From: Pseudomonas parasichuanensis
GTDB lineage: Bacteria; Pseudomonadota; Gammaproteobacteria; Pseudomonadales; Pseudomonadaceae
Length of the DNA: 64,000 nucleotides
Direction of reading: 5' to 3'
Assembly (NCBI RefSeq): GCF_021601385.1
Contig: NZ_BQHO01000024.1
Span: 34,522 to 98,521, forward strand
The notes under the pieces: generated by a model
What the model was told of the DNA's origin: nothing
Database searches by the model: none
Seen by the model: the letters and a program-made list of their open reading frames with translations, nothing else
Program-made: the position numbers and the translations under genes
Part shown: piece by piece, positions 48,014 through 57,408 of the stretch
Numbering within the stretch: the stretch's first letter is position 1
Layout of the letters: each line of letters opens with the position of its first letter

Positions 48014-49689
48014 ACTGGATCAACCTCGAACACCTGTTGCGCCCGCAGGCGTTGCCACGCCCGGTGACCGAGGCGCCGGCCCTGGACCACGCCGCGCTGT
48101 GCCGGCAAGCCCTGCGCCTGGCCGGTGGCCTGCAAGCCCGGGGCGTGCGCCGCCTGGCGGTGCATGTGGACGACGCCGCGACGCTGGCCATCGCCCTGCT
48201 CGGTGCCTGGCGCGCCGGGGCGCAGGTACTGCTGAGCGCCGACCTGCAACCGCAGACCCGCGCCCGCTGGCAGGCCCAGGTGGACTTGTGGCTCAGCGAC
48301 CAGCCGGGCGACCCGCAGCTCGACGACCTGCTGGGCGAGCCACTGGCCAGCGCCGACCTCGACCCGGACCAGTGCCGCATCAGCCTGTGCACCTCAGGCT
48401 CCAGCGGCGAGCCCAAGCGCATCGACAAATGCCTGCGCCAGCTGGGCAACGAAGTCATCGCCCTGGAGCAGCTGTGGGGCGCATCGTTGGGCGATGCGCA
48501 CATCCTCGGCAGTGTCGCCACCCAGCACATCTACGGCCTGCTGTTCCGCGTGTTGTGGCCACTGTGCGCCGGGCGCGGGTTCGCCCGCCACGCCCAGCCG
48601 TTCCCCGAAGACCTGCAACGGGCCAGCCGCGAACACCCGGCGTTCGCCTGGGTGGCCAGCCCGGCGCTGCTCAAGCGCATGGGCGACAACCTCGACTGGC
48701 CCGGGCTGAGCACGGTGCGCCGGGTGTTCTCCTCCGGCGGCGAACTGCCCGCCGAAGCCGCCGAACGCCTGCAACAGCGCCTCGGCCAGTGGCCTACGGA
48801 AATCCTCGGCAGTTCCGAAACCGGCGGCATCGCCTGGCGCCAGGGCGAAGCCCTGTGGCAGCCATTCGCCGATGTGGTGCTCAGCCAGGATGGCGACGGC
48901 GCCCTGTGCATCGCCTCGCCCTACCTGCCTGCCGGCCACGTCGAGCACAGCGCCGATGCCGTCGAGTTCGCCAGCGACGGGCGCTTCCGCCTGCTCGGCC
49001 GCCTCGACCGCACCGTCAAGCTGGAAGAAAAACGCATCTCCCTGCCCATGCTCGAACAGGCCCTGTGCGCCCACGCCTGGGTCGCCGAGGCGCGCCTGGG
49101 GGTGATCGAAGAAGGCCGCGCCTTCCTGGGTGCCCTGCTGGTGCCAAGCGCCGAAGGCCTGCATGTGCTGCGTAACCAGGGCCGCCGCGCACTGGTGGAC
49201 GGCCTGCGTACGCACCTGGCCGAACATTGCGAGGCCATCGCCCTGCCCCGGCGCTGGCGCCTGTTGCGCCAGCTGCCGTACAACGCCCAGGGCAAGCTGC
49301 CCCAGGCCGAGGTGACGGCACTGCTGCTGGCGGCTCGCAGCCAGGCGCCCGAGGTCGTAGATCAGGCCCGTGAAGACAACCAGCTGCAACTGCAACTGGC
49401 CGTACCGCTGGACCTGCCCTGCTTCCCCGGCCATTTCCCGCACACACCGGTATTGCCCGGCGTGGTCCAGGTCGACTGGGCCATCGCCCTCGCTGCACCG
49501 CTGCTGGCCGCCAACCTGCGCTTCGCGGGTATGGAAGTGCTCAAGTTCCAGCAACTGGTGCGTCCCGGCGACCTGCTGCAGTTGGACCTGCGCTTCGAGG
49601 CGGCACGCGGCAAGCTGTACTTCGGCTACACCCGCGCCGGCCAACCCTGCGCCAGCGGCCGCATCCTGCTGGAGGTGGCCAGTGCATAA
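48010..49689 (+). CDS. AMP-dependent aryl ligase fused to a hotdog dehydratase (ApeH-ApeI fusion)
   Basis: 559 residues. Residues 1 to about 450 are an AMP-forming ligase (core [41 protein letters not shown]) that should activate the aryl starter acid. The last 110 residues are a FabA/FabZ-like hotdog ([22 protein letters not shown]) for dehydration of 3-hydroxyacyl-ACP. In other APE systems these are often separate genes; here the frame is continuous. The start is ATG 48010 in an ATGA overlap. Confidence 0.88.
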   Translation: MNWINLEHLLRPQALPRPVTEAPALDHAALCRQALRLAGGLQARGVRRLAVHVDDAATLAIALLGAWRAGAQVLLSADLQPQTRARWQAQVDLWLSDQPGDPQLDDLLGEPLASADLDPDQCRISLCTSGSSGEPKRIDKCLRQLGNEVIALEQLWGASLGDAHILGSVATQHIYGLLFRVLWPLCAGRGFARHAQPFPEDLQRASREHPAFAWVASPALLKRMGDNLDWPGLSTVRRVFSSGGELPAEAAERLQQRLGQWPTEILGSSETGGIAWRQGEALWQPFADVVLSQDGDGALCIASPYLPAGHVEHSADAVEFASDGRFRLLGRLDRTVKLEEKRISLPMLEQALCAHAWVAEARLGVIEEGRAFLGALLVPSAEGLHVLRNQGRRALVDGLRTHLAEHCEAIALPRRWRLLRQLPYNAQGKLPQAEVTALLLAARSQAPEVVDQAREDNQLQLQLAVPLDLPCFPGHFPHTPVLPGVVQVDWAIALAAPLLAANLRFAGMEVLKFQQLVRPGDLLQLDLRFEAARGKLYFGYTRAGQPCASGRILLEVASA

Positions 49690-50416
49690 ACCCTGTGCGG
49701 TGATCCCGGTGTACAACCACGAGCAGGCCGTGCCCAAGGTGGTCGACGACCTGCTACACGCCGGCCTGCCTTGCGTGCTGGTGGATGACGCCAGCCATGC
49801 GCCATGCGCCGAGGTGCTGCGCCAGCTGGCCGAGCGCGAGGATGTGCACCTGGTGCACCTGGCGGTCAACCAGGGCAAGGGCGGCGCGGTGATGGCCGGC
49901 CTGCGCGAGGCCGCGCGGCTGGGCTTCAGCCACGCCCTGCAGGTGGACGCCGACGGCCAGCACGACCTGGCCGATGTCGGCCACTTCCTGGCCCAGTCGC
50001 AGGTTTATCCACAGGCGCTGGTGTGCGGTTATCCACAGTACGACGCCAGTGTGCCCAAGGGTCGCCTGTACGCCCGCTACCTCACCCACGTGTGGGTGTG
50101 GATCAACAGCCTGTCGCTGGCCATCCCTGATTCGATGTGCGGCTTTCGCGTCTACCCGCTGCCGCCCACCCTGGCGCTGATCGACAGCGTCAAGCTGGGT
50201 AAACGCATGGACTTCGACCCCGAGATCCTGGTGCGCCTCGCCTGGCGCAACCAGCCGATGCGCTGGCTGCCGACCCGGGTGCACTACCCGCAGGACGGCC
50301 TGTCGCACTTTCGCCTGGTGCACGACAACGCGCTGATCTCGAAGATGCACGCCAAGCTGTTCTTCGGCATGCTGCTGCGCAGCCCGCTGATTCTCTGGCG
50401 CCGGTGGCACCGATGA
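49682..50416 (+). CDS. Family 2 glycosyltransferase of the APE cluster
   Basis: 244 residues, GTG start overlapping the upstream stop by 8 bp. GT2 fold: CAVIPVYNHEQ, LVDDAS, NQGKGGAVMAG and the metal-binding DADGQHD. It probably transfers sugar during anchoring or decoration of the polyene; the donor is unknown. ATG alternatives would remove the first strand. Confidence 0.88.
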   Translation: MHKPCAVIPVYNHEQAVPKVVDDLLHAGLPCVLVDDASHAPCAEVLRQLAEREDVHLVHLAVNQGKGGAVMAGLREAARLGFSHALQVDADGQHDLADVGHFLAQSQVYPQALVCGYPQYDASVPKGRLYARYLTHVWVWINSLSLAIPDSMCGFRVYPLPPTLALIDSVKLGKRMDFDPEILVRLAWRNQPMRWLPTRVHYPQDGLSHFRLVHDNALISKMHAKLFFGMLLRSPLILWRRWHR

Positions 50417-51345
50417 GCGAGCAGCACTGGGCTGCGCAACGCGAGCGCGGCAGCTTCCGGTTGATGCAGCTGACCGCGCTATTGGCGCGGTTGCTCGGGC
50501 GCCGCCTGCTCAGCCCGCTGATCCATGTGATCGTCGCCTACTTCTTCCTGTTCGGCCGCCGCGCCCGGCGCAGCGCCTGGCAGTACCAGCAGCGCCTGCA
50601 CCGGTGGAGCGCCGGGCAGACACCAGCGCCCAGCCAGTGGCAGGTGTTTCGCCAGTTCATGGCCTTCGCCGACGCCCTGCTGGACAAGCTCGACGTGTGG
50701 AACGGCCGCCTGCGCCTTGAAGACATCGACATTGTCGACCAGGCCGGACTGCGCGGGCAGCTGCGTGGCGAGCGCGGGCAACTGCTGGTGGGCGCCCACC
50801 TGGGCAACCTCGAGGTGTGCCGGGCGCTGGCCGAACTGGGCGAGCAGGTGACCATGAACGTGCTGGTGCACACCCGCCATGCCGAGCAGTTCAACCGCCT
50901 GCTGGGCGAGGCCGGCGCCACCCACCTGCGGCTGATCCAGGTCAGCGAGCTGGACCCGGCGATCATGTTGCAGCTCTCCCAGCGCCTGGAGCGCGGCGAG
51001 TGGCTGGCGATTGCCGGCGACCGCGTGCCGCTGCATGGCGCGCGCACCGCCACCGTGAACTTTCTCGGCCAGCCGGCCGCCTTCCCGCAAGGCCCGTGGC
51101 TGCTGGCCGGGCTGCTCGGCTGCCCGGTCAACCTGCTGTTCTGCCTCAAGCTCGACGGCCGCTACCAGATCACCCTGGAGCCCTTCGCCGAACAGTTGCA
51201 ATGGCGCCGTGCCGAACGCGACCAGGTGATCCAGCAATGGACGGCACGCTACGCCGAGCGCCTGGCCCACTATTGCCGCCAGGCACCGCTGCAGTGGTTC
51301 AATTTCTACCCCTTCTGGAAGAGCGATGACGATGCAACCCCATGA
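50413..51345 (+). CDS. LpxL/HtrB-family acyltransferase of the APE cluster
   Basis: 310 residues from ATG 50413 (ATGA overlap). A membrane anchor near the N-terminus (LLSPLIHVIVAYFFLFG) is followed by the family motif HLGNLE (HX4E) and WLAIAGDRVPLHG. The lysophospholipid and lipid A late acyltransferase family. It is the second acyltransferase of the cluster and may build the lipid anchor of the pigment. Confidence 0.88.
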   Translation: MSEQHWAAQRERGSFRLMQLTALLARLLGRRLLSPLIHVIVAYFFLFGRRARRSAWQYQQRLHRWSAGQTPAPSQWQVFRQFMAFADALLDKLDVWNGRLRLEDIDIVDQAGLRGQLRGERGQLLVGAHLGNLEVCRALAELGEQVTMNVLVHTRHAEQFNRLLGEAGATHLRLIQVSELDPAIMLQLSQRLERGEWLAIAGDRVPLHGARTATVNFLGQPAAFPQGPWLLAGLLGCPVNLLFCLKLDGRYQITLEPFAEQLQWRRAERDQVIQQWTARYAERLAHYCRQAPLQWFNFYPFWKSDDDATP

Positions 51346-52870
51346 GCCTGTCACCTTCGGCGAAGCGCCGCTGGCCATCGAGGACGTGCTGGCCGTGGCC
51401 GAGCGCCGCGCCGCTACCCGCCTGCAGGACGACGCCGCGTACCGCGCGCGCATCGCCCGTGGCGCGCGCTTTCTCGACACCCTGCTCGACCAGGAAGGGG
51501 TGATCTACGGGGTCACCACCGGTTACGGCGACTCCTGCGTGGTGGCCGTGCCGCTGGAGCATGTCGAAAGCCTGCCGCGCCACCTGTACACCTTCCACGG
51601 CTGCGGCCTGGGCCGCCTGCTCGACGCCCCGGCCACCCGCGCGGTGCTGGCGGCGCGCCTGCGCTCGCTGAGCCATGGCGTGTCCGGGGTGCGCATGGAA
51701 CTGCTGGAGCGCCTGCAACTGTTCCTCGAACACGACATCCTGCCGCTGATCCCCGAAGAGGGCTCGGTGGGCGCCAGCGGCGACCTGACGCCACTGTCCT
51801 ACGTGGCCGCCACCCTGTCCGGCGAGCGCGAGGTGCTGTACCGGGGCGAGCGCCGCAGCAGCGCCGAGGTTCACCGCGAACTGGGCTGGCAACCGCTGGT
51901 GCTGCGGCCCAAGGAGGCGCTGGCGCTGATGAATGGCACCGCAGTGATGACCGGCCTGGCCTGCCTGGCCTTCGCCCGCGCCGACTACCTGCTGCAACTG
52001 GCCACGCGCATCACCGCGCTCAACGTGATCGCGCTGCAGGGCAACCCCGAGCACTTCGACGAGCGCCTGTTCGCCGCCAAGCCGCACCCAGGCCAGACCC
52101 AGGTGGCTGCCTGGCTGCGCCAGGACCTGGCCATCGACGCGCCGCTGCCGTCGCTGCACCGCCTGCAGGACCGCTACTCGCTGCGCTGCGCGCCCCATGT
52201 GCTCGGCGTGCTGGCCGACAGCCTGGGCTGGCTGCGCGGCTTTATCGAAACCGAGCTGAACAGCGCCAACGACAACCCGATCATCGACGGCGACGCCGAG
52301 CGCGTGCTGCACGGCGGGCATTTCTACGGCGGGCACATCGCCTTCGCCATGGACAGCCTGAAAACCCTGGTGGCCAACGTCGCCGACCTGCTCGACCGCC
52401 AGCTCGCGCTGCTGGTGGACGTGCGCTACAACCACGGCCTGCCGAGCAACCTGTCCGGCGCCGAGGCCGAACGGGCCATGCTCAACCACGGTTTCAAGGC
52501 CGTGCAGATCGGCGCCAGCGCCTGGACCGCCGAAGCGCTCAAGCAGACCATGCCGGCCAGCGTGTTCTCGCGCTCCACCGAATGCCACAACCAGGACAAG
52601 GTGAGCATGGGCACCATCGCCGCGCGCGATGCCCTGCGGGTGCTGGAGCTGACCGAACAGGTCGCCGCCGCCACCTTGCTGGCGGCCAACCAGGGCGTCT
52701 GGCTGCGCGCCCGCCAGGCCGACGCCCGGCCATTGCCGCCAGCGCTTGCGCAGATGCACCAGGCGCTGCTGGCCGACTTCGCCCCGGTGATCGAGGACCG
52801 CGCCCTGGAACACGACCTGCGCCTGTGCCTGAGCCGTATCGGCCAGCGCCACTGGAGGCTGCATGCGTAA
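51326..52870 (+). CDS. Aromatic amino acid ammonia-lyase (HAL/PAL/TAL family) of the APE cluster
   Basis: 514 residues. The MIO prosthetic group forms from Ala150-Ser151-Gly152 in GASGDLTPL. YGVTTGYGDS carries the catalytic Tyr, and NSANDNPII and ATLLAANQGV-type motifs follow. It deaminates an aromatic amino acid to a cinnamate-type acid, likely the aryl starter precursor. The selectivity loop reads LYTFHGCG, unlike housekeeping HutH, so histidine is an unlikely substrate. The start could also be ATG 51332. Confidence 0.88.
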   Translation: MTMQPHEPVTFGEAPLAIEDVLAVAERRAATRLQDDAAYRARIARGARFLDTLLDQEGVIYGVTTGYGDSCVVAVPLEHVESLPRHLYTFHGCGLGRLLDAPATRAVLAARLRSLSHGVSGVRMELLERLQLFLEHDILPLIPEEGSVGASGDLTPLSYVAATLSGEREVLYRGERRSSAEVHRELGWQPLVLRPKEALALMNGTAVMTGLACLAFARADYLLQLATRITALNVIALQGNPEHFDERLFAAKPHPGQTQVAAWLRQDLAIDAPLPSLHRLQDRYSLRCAPHVLGVLADSLGWLRGFIETELNSANDNPIIDGDAERVLHGGHFYGGHIAFAMDSLKTLVANVADLLDRQLALLVDVRYNHGLPSNLSGAEAERAMLNHGFKAVQIGASAWTAEALKQTMPASVFSRSTECHNQDKVSMGTIAARDALRVLELTEQVAAATLLAANQGVWLRARQADARPLPPALAQMHQALLADFAPVIEDRALEHDLRLCLSRIGQRHWRLHA

Positions 52871-53288
52871 CCCCGGGGTGTTTCACGTCGACAGCGAAAT
52901 CGTCGTGCCATTCTTCGACGTGGACAGCATGCACATCGTCTGGCACGGGCATTACGTCAAGTACCTGGAAGTCGCACGCTGCGCCCTGCTCGAGCGCCTG
53001 CAGCACGATTACCGAGGCATGCAGGCCTCCGGCTACCACTGGCCGGTGATCGACCTGCAGCTGCGCTACATCCGTGGCGCCACCTTCGGCCAGCGCCTGA
53101 CCGTGCGCGCCAGCCTGGTGGAGTGGGAGAACCGCTTGAAGATCCACTACCTGATCAGCGATGCCGAAACCGGCGAGCGCATGACCCGCGCCAGCACCGT
53201 GCAGGTGGCGGTGCATATCGACAGCGGCGAGATGCAGCTGGCCTCGCCGCAAGTGATGCTCGATGCAGTTGCGAAGGTGCTGGCATGA
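52863..53288 (+). CDS. Acyl-ACP/CoA thioesterase, 4HBT hotdog (ApeK-type)
   Basis: 141 residues. The single hotdog domain shows FFDVDSMHIVWHGHYVKYLE, the 4-hydroxybenzoyl-CoA thioesterase signature with its catalytic Asp. It releases or edits acyl chains in the pathway. It overlaps the ammonia-lyase by 8 bp and the next gene by 4 bp. Confidence 0.9.
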   Translation: MRNPGVFHVDSEIVVPFFDVDSMHIVWHGHYVKYLEVARCALLERLQHDYRGMQASGYHWPVIDLQLRYIRGATFGQRLTVRASLVEWENRLKIHYLISDAETGERMTRASTVQVAVHIDSGEMQLASPQVMLDAVAKVLA

Positions 53289-53878
53289 GTCGCCTGCTTG
53301 TCGCGCTCGGGCTGCTGCTCATCAGCCCCCTGACCCTGGCCTTCACCCTCGACGACCTGCAAAAGCAGCTCAGCCAGCCCGCCGTGGTCAAGGGCCCGTT
53401 CATCCAGGAAAAACACCTGCGCGCCCTGCCCCAGCCGCTGCTGAGCAAGGGCCGTTTCGTGCTGGCCCGTGACCACGGCCTGCTGTGGCTGCTGGACACC
53501 CCGCTGCGCCAGGACTACCGCATCGACGCCCAGGGCATCGCCCGGCGCGACCCCAACGGCTGGCAAACCTTGCCCAGCCGTAGTGCCGGCGCCGAGCAGA
53601 ACCGCCTGTTCTTCGCCGTGCTGCAGGGCGACAGCAGCGGCCTGCAACGCGACTTCGAACTGGCCCTGTCCGGTGACGCCGGGCATTGGCAGCTGCGCCT
53701 GACACCCCGCTCGCTGCTGCTCAAGCAGGTGTTCACGCGCATCGACATCGCAGGCAGCCAGTACGTGGAGCGCATCGAACTGAGCGAGACCCAGGGCGAC
53801 AGCACCGTGCTGCGCATGCCCGCCAGCACGGCGGCAGCGGCCCTGAGTGATACGGAGCGCAGCGATTTTGCCGACTGA
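53285..53878 (+). CDS. LolA-like periplasmic carrier of the APE cluster
   Basis: 197 residues with a signal peptide (MSRLLVALGLLLISPLTLAF). The mature part shows FIQEKHLRALPQPLLSKGRF and FTRIDIAGSQYVERIEL, typical of LolA-type outer-membrane carrier relatives. It probably ferries the lipid-linked polyene across the periplasm with the MMPL exporter downstream. Confidence 0.87.
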   Translation: MSRLLVALGLLLISPLTLAFTLDDLQKQLSQPAVVKGPFIQEKHLRALPQPLLSKGRFVLARDHGLLWLLDTPLRQDYRIDAQGIARRDPNGWQTLPSRSAGAEQNRLFFAVLQGDSSGLQRDFELALSGDAGHWQLRLTPRSLLLKQVFTRIDIAGSQYVERIELSETQGDSTVLRMPASTAAAALSDTERSDFAD

Positions 53879-56189
53879 ACGCCTGCTGCCGCGCCTGTTC
53901 CTCGGGCTGCTGCTGGTGATGCTGGCCATCGCCGGCTGGCAGTGGCACCGCGGCGCGCCACTGTCAGCCGACTTGATGACCCTGGTGCCGGGCGCTGCAC
54001 AGGATCCGCAGGTCGTGCGGGCCGAACAGCGCATGCAGGAGCCACTGAACCGCGAAATGCTGGTGCTGGTCGGCCACCCCGAGCGTGAGCAGGCCCTGGC
54101 CCTGGCCGAGCGCCTGGCCAGGCAATGGCAAGGCAGCGGCCTGTTCGAAAAGGTGCAATGGAGCCTGCAGACCGACCTGTCGGCGTTGCGCGCGCAACTG
54201 CTGCAAGGCCGCCTGGCCCTGCTCTCGGCGAAGGACCGCGAGCAGCTGAGCACGCAGCCCCAGGCTTTCATCGAGCAGCGCGTGCAGAGCCTGTTCGACC
54301 CCTTCGCCGGCTTCAGCCTGGTGCCCAGCCAGGACGACTGGCTGGGCCTGACCGGGCGCATCCAGAACAGCCAGCCGATGCCGGTCAACGTGCAGCTCGA
54401 CACCGCCAGCGGCGCATTGGTCGCCGAGGCCGACGGCCAGCAATGGGTGCTGCTGCGGGCACGCACCCAGGGCAATGCCTTCGACATGCACCTGCCGTTG
54501 CAGGTGGCCGAGCTGCTCGCCACCAGCCGCCTCGACGCCGACCAGCACGGTGCCCGGCTGCTGGCGGCCAGCGGCCTGCTTTACGCCGCCGCCGGCCAGC
54601 AGCAGGCCAGCCGCGAGATCACCTGGGTGGGCGGTGGCGCCACACTGGGCATCCTGCTGCTGTTGCTGCTGGCCTTCCGCCGCTGGCGCGTGCTGCTGGC
54701 CTTCGTGCCGGTGCTGGTGGGCATGCTGTTCGGCGCGGTGGTGTGCGTGGCGCTGTTCGGGCAGATGCACGTGATGACCCTGGTGCTGGGTTCGAGCCTG
54801 ATCGGCGTGGCGGTGGACTACCCGCTGCACTACCTGTCCAAGAGCTGGAGCCTCAAGCCCTGGCACAGCTGGCCGGCCCTGCGCCTGACCCTGCCGGGGC
54901 TGAGCCTGAGCCTGGCCACCAGTGCCATCGGCTACCTGGCCCTGGCCTTCACGCCATTCCCGGCGCTGACCCAGATCGCCGCGTTTTCCGCCGCCGGGCT
55001 GCTCGGCGCTTACCTGAGCGCGGTATGCCTGCTGCCGGCACTGCTCGCAGGCGTCGAGCTGCGCCCGGCGCAGTGGCCGCTGCGCATCGCGCAAACCCTG
55101 ACCACGCTGCGTGAACGCCTGCTGGCCAGGGTGCCGAGTGCGGTGCTGCTGATCCTGGTGCTGCTGTTCTGCGCCGCCGGCCTGTGGCGCCTGGAGACGC
55201 GCAACGATATTCGTCAGTGGGTCGGCAGCCCGCCGCAGTTGCTGCAAGAGGCCCAGGCCGTGGCGCGCATCACCGGCTACCAGCCCACCAGCCAGTTCTA
55301 CCTGGTACGCGGCAACGACCCGCAGCAACTGCTCGAGCGCCTGCAGGCGCTGAGCGGCAAGCTGGGCGAACTGGTCGAGCTGGGCAAGCTCAAGGGCTAC
55401 ATGAGCCTCAGCCAGCTGGTCGCCAGCCCTGCTGAACAGCTGCAGCTGCAACAAGCCCTCGCCCGGTTGCCAGCGCACTGGCAGCCCTTGGTCGCCCTTG
55501 GCGTGCCCGCAGCTGGCCTGGATAACGAACTCCAGCACCTGCAACAGCTGCCACTGCAAAGCATCGACGAGGTGCTGGCCGGCCCGCTGGGCGAAGCCTG
55601 GCGGCCCTTGTGGCTGGGCCAGGACGGCGACGGCGTGGCCGCCATCGTCAGCCTGCAAGGCCTGGGCGACACCGCCCTGCTGCGCCTGCAGACCGATGAC
55701 CTGCCCGGCGTGCAACTGGTCGACCGCCTCGGCGAGCTGAACCAGCTGTTCGCCGCCACCCAGCTCAGCGCCGCCGAACTCAAGCTCTTGTCGTGCCTGC
55801 TGATCGTGGTGCTGCTGGTGCTGCCGTTCGGCCTGCGCGGCGCCCTGCGCATCGTCGCCCTGCCGCTGCTGGCGGCACTGTGCAGCCTGGCCAGCCTCGG
55901 CTGGCTGGGCCAGCCGCTGACCCTGTTCAGCCTGTTCGGCCTGCTGCTGGTAACGGCGATCAGCGTCGACTACGCGATCCTCATGCACGAGCGCATCGGC
56001 GGCGCCGCCGTGAGCCTGCTGGGCACCCTGCTGGCGGCAGTGACCACCTGGCTGTCGTTCGGCCTGCTGGCCTTGTCGAGCACCCCGGCGGTCAGCAACT
56101 TCGGCCTGGCGGTCAGCCTGGGCCTGGCTTTCAGTTTCCTGCTGGCCCCCTGGGCCGCCACCCGCGAAGGAGCGCATCCACCGCCATGA
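53868..56189 (+). CDS. MMPL/RND-type exporter of the APE cluster
   Basis: 773 residues from TTG 53868, which has GGAG 10 nt upstream (GTG 53847 is the alternative). Two repeats, each with one leading and five clustered membrane segments and a periplasmic domain, e.g. SLIGVAVDYPLHYL and AISVDYAILMHERIG at equivalent positions. Predicted to move the finished polyene lipid out of the inner membrane. Overlaps the LolA-like gene. Confidence 0.87.
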   Translation: MPTERLLPRLFLGLLLVMLAIAGWQWHRGAPLSADLMTLVPGAAQDPQVVRAEQRMQEPLNREMLVLVGHPEREQALALAERLARQWQGSGLFEKVQWSLQTDLSALRAQLLQGRLALLSAKDREQLSTQPQAFIEQRVQSLFDPFAGFSLVPSQDDWLGLTGRIQNSQPMPVNVQLDTASGALVAEADGQQWVLLRARTQGNAFDMHLPLQVAELLATSRLDADQHGARLLAASGLLYAAAGQQQASREITWVGGGATLGILLLLLLAFRRWRVLLAFVPVLVGMLFGAVVCVALFGQMHVMTLVLGSSLIGVAVDYPLHYLSKSWSLKPWHSWPALRLTLPGLSLSLATSAIGYLALAFTPFPALTQIAAFSAAGLLGAYLSAVCLLPALLAGVELRPAQWPLRIAQTLTTLRERLLARVPSAVLLILVLLFCAAGLWRLETRNDIRQWVGSPPQLLQEAQAVARITGYQPTSQFYLVRGNDPQQLLERLQALSGKLGELVELGKLKGYMSLSQLVASPAEQLQLQQALARLPAHWQPLVALGVPAAGLDNELQHLQQLPLQSIDEVLAGPLGEAWRPLWLGQDGDGVAAIVSLQGLGDTALLRLQTDDLPGVQLVDRLGELNQLFAATQLSAAELKLLSCLLIVVLLVLPFGLRGALRIVALPLLAALCSLASLGWLGQPLTLFSLFGLLLVTAISVDYAILMHERIGGAAVSLLGTLLAAVTTWLSFGLLALSSTPAVSNFGLAVSLGLAFSFLLAPWAATREGAHPPP

Positions 56190-56926
56190 ACAGCAGCACG
56201 TCCAAGGCCTTTTTCAGCGACACCTATGTCGAGGAAACCCGTTTCGGTTTCTGGTTCCTGCGCAGCCATACCTGGCAGCACCATGTGCTGCGGGTGGCGA
56301 TCAACGACCTGCGCCGGCTGTTCGACGGCAACCCGCCGGCCGCGCCGGTGCTGCTGGATGTCGGCTGCGGCCAGGGCAAGTCGTTCCGCCACCTGCACCA
56401 GGTGTTCGCGCCTTCGCGGCTGCTGGGCACCGACGCCGACCCGCACAGCCTGGCGCTCAGTGCCGCCGAGGCCGAGCGCCTGGGCATCAGCGTGGAGCTG
56501 CACGGCAGCGACTGCGCCGCGCTGCCATACGCCGACGCCAGCGTCGATATCCTGTTCTGCCACCAGACCTTCCACCACCTGGTGGAGCAGGAAAAGGCCC
56601 TGGCCGAATTCCATCGCGTGCTCAGGCCGGGCGGCTACCTGCTGTTCGCCGAGTCCACCGAGGCCTATATCGACACCTGGGTGATCCGTTGGCTGTTCCG
56701 CCACCCGATGCACGTGCAAAAGAGCGCCGAGGGTTACCTGCAGATGCTCAGTGCCCAAGGCTTCGCGTTCAGCGCGCAGAATGTCTCGTACCCGTACCTG
56801 TGGTGGAGCCGCGCCAAGGACTTCGGCCTGCTCGAACGCTTCGGGCTGCGCAAACCACCACCGGTCGGGCAACGCGAAGAGACCTTGCTCAACGTGGTGG
56901 CGCGCAAACCGCTGGAGACGCCATGA
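56186..56926 (+). CDS. SAM-dependent methyltransferase of the APE cluster
   Basis: 246 residues. Class I methyltransferase with SAM motif LLDVGCGQGKS and later motif RVLRPGGYLLFAEST. It may methylate the aryl head group, as in APE pigments with a methylated ring; the target is inferred. ATGA overlaps at both ends. Confidence 0.87.
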   Translation: MNSSTSKAFFSDTYVEETRFGFWFLRSHTWQHHVLRVAINDLRRLFDGNPPAAPVLLDVGCGQGKSFRHLHQVFAPSRLLGTDADPHSLALSAAEAERLGISVELHGSDCAALPYADASVDILFCHQTFHHLVEQEKALAEFHRVLRPGGYLLFAESTEAYIDTWVIRWLFRHPMHVQKSAEGYLQMLSAQGFAFSAQNVSYPYLWWSRAKDFGLLERFGLRKPPPVGQREETLLNVVARKPLETP

Positions 56927-57408
56927 AAGCCCTGCTGGCCATGTTCTGCTGCCTGCTGCTCGGCGCCTGCGCCGCGCGGCCGCCCTTGCCTGAGCAAACG
57001 CCCACGCTGGAACTGCCACGCCAGCTGCACGTCGAACGGGAACAGGCCGGGCAACGCCAGGACTGGCTGCTGGTGATCCAGCGCGAAGACACCCGCCTGC
57101 GCTGGTCGCTGCTCGACCTGCTGGGTATCCCCCAGGCCCGCCAGCTGCTCGATGGCCAGCAGTGGCAGGCCGACGGGCTGCTGCCGCCGAACCCGGCGGC
57201 GCGCGAGCTGTTCGCCGCGGTGCTGTTCGCCCTGACCCCGACGCAGCAATTGCCACAGGCTTACCCGCAAGCCCGCCAGCAAAATGACCGCCGCTGGCTC
57301 GGCGAGCGCTGGCAGGTGCGCTACCAGGGCGCCGATACCTTCACCTTGAACCTGGGCCAAGGGCTGCGATATCACGTAAGCCCCTTGCCCGACGAGAACA
57401 CCCCATGA
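56923..57408 (+). CDS. DUF3261 outer-membrane-type lipoprotein of the APE cluster
   Basis: 161 residues with a lipobox (LLLGACA; Cys about residue 16), so it is lipid-anchored. Its length and position between methyltransferase and ketosynthase fit the DUF3261 family seen in APE clusters. It may receive the polyene at the outer membrane, by analogy to LolB. Confidence 0.83.
   Translation: MKALLAMFCCLLLGACAARPPLPEQTPTLELPRQLHVEREQAGQRQDWLLVIQREDTRLRWSLLDLLGIPQARQLLDGQQWQADGLLPPNPAARELFAAVLFALTPTQQLPQAYPQARQQNDRRWLGERWQVRYQGADTFTLNLGQGLRYHVSPLPDENTP

Noticed and set aside
53964-56177. A 737-codon open frame on the - strand
   Set aside because: Antisense shadow of the MMPL exporter.
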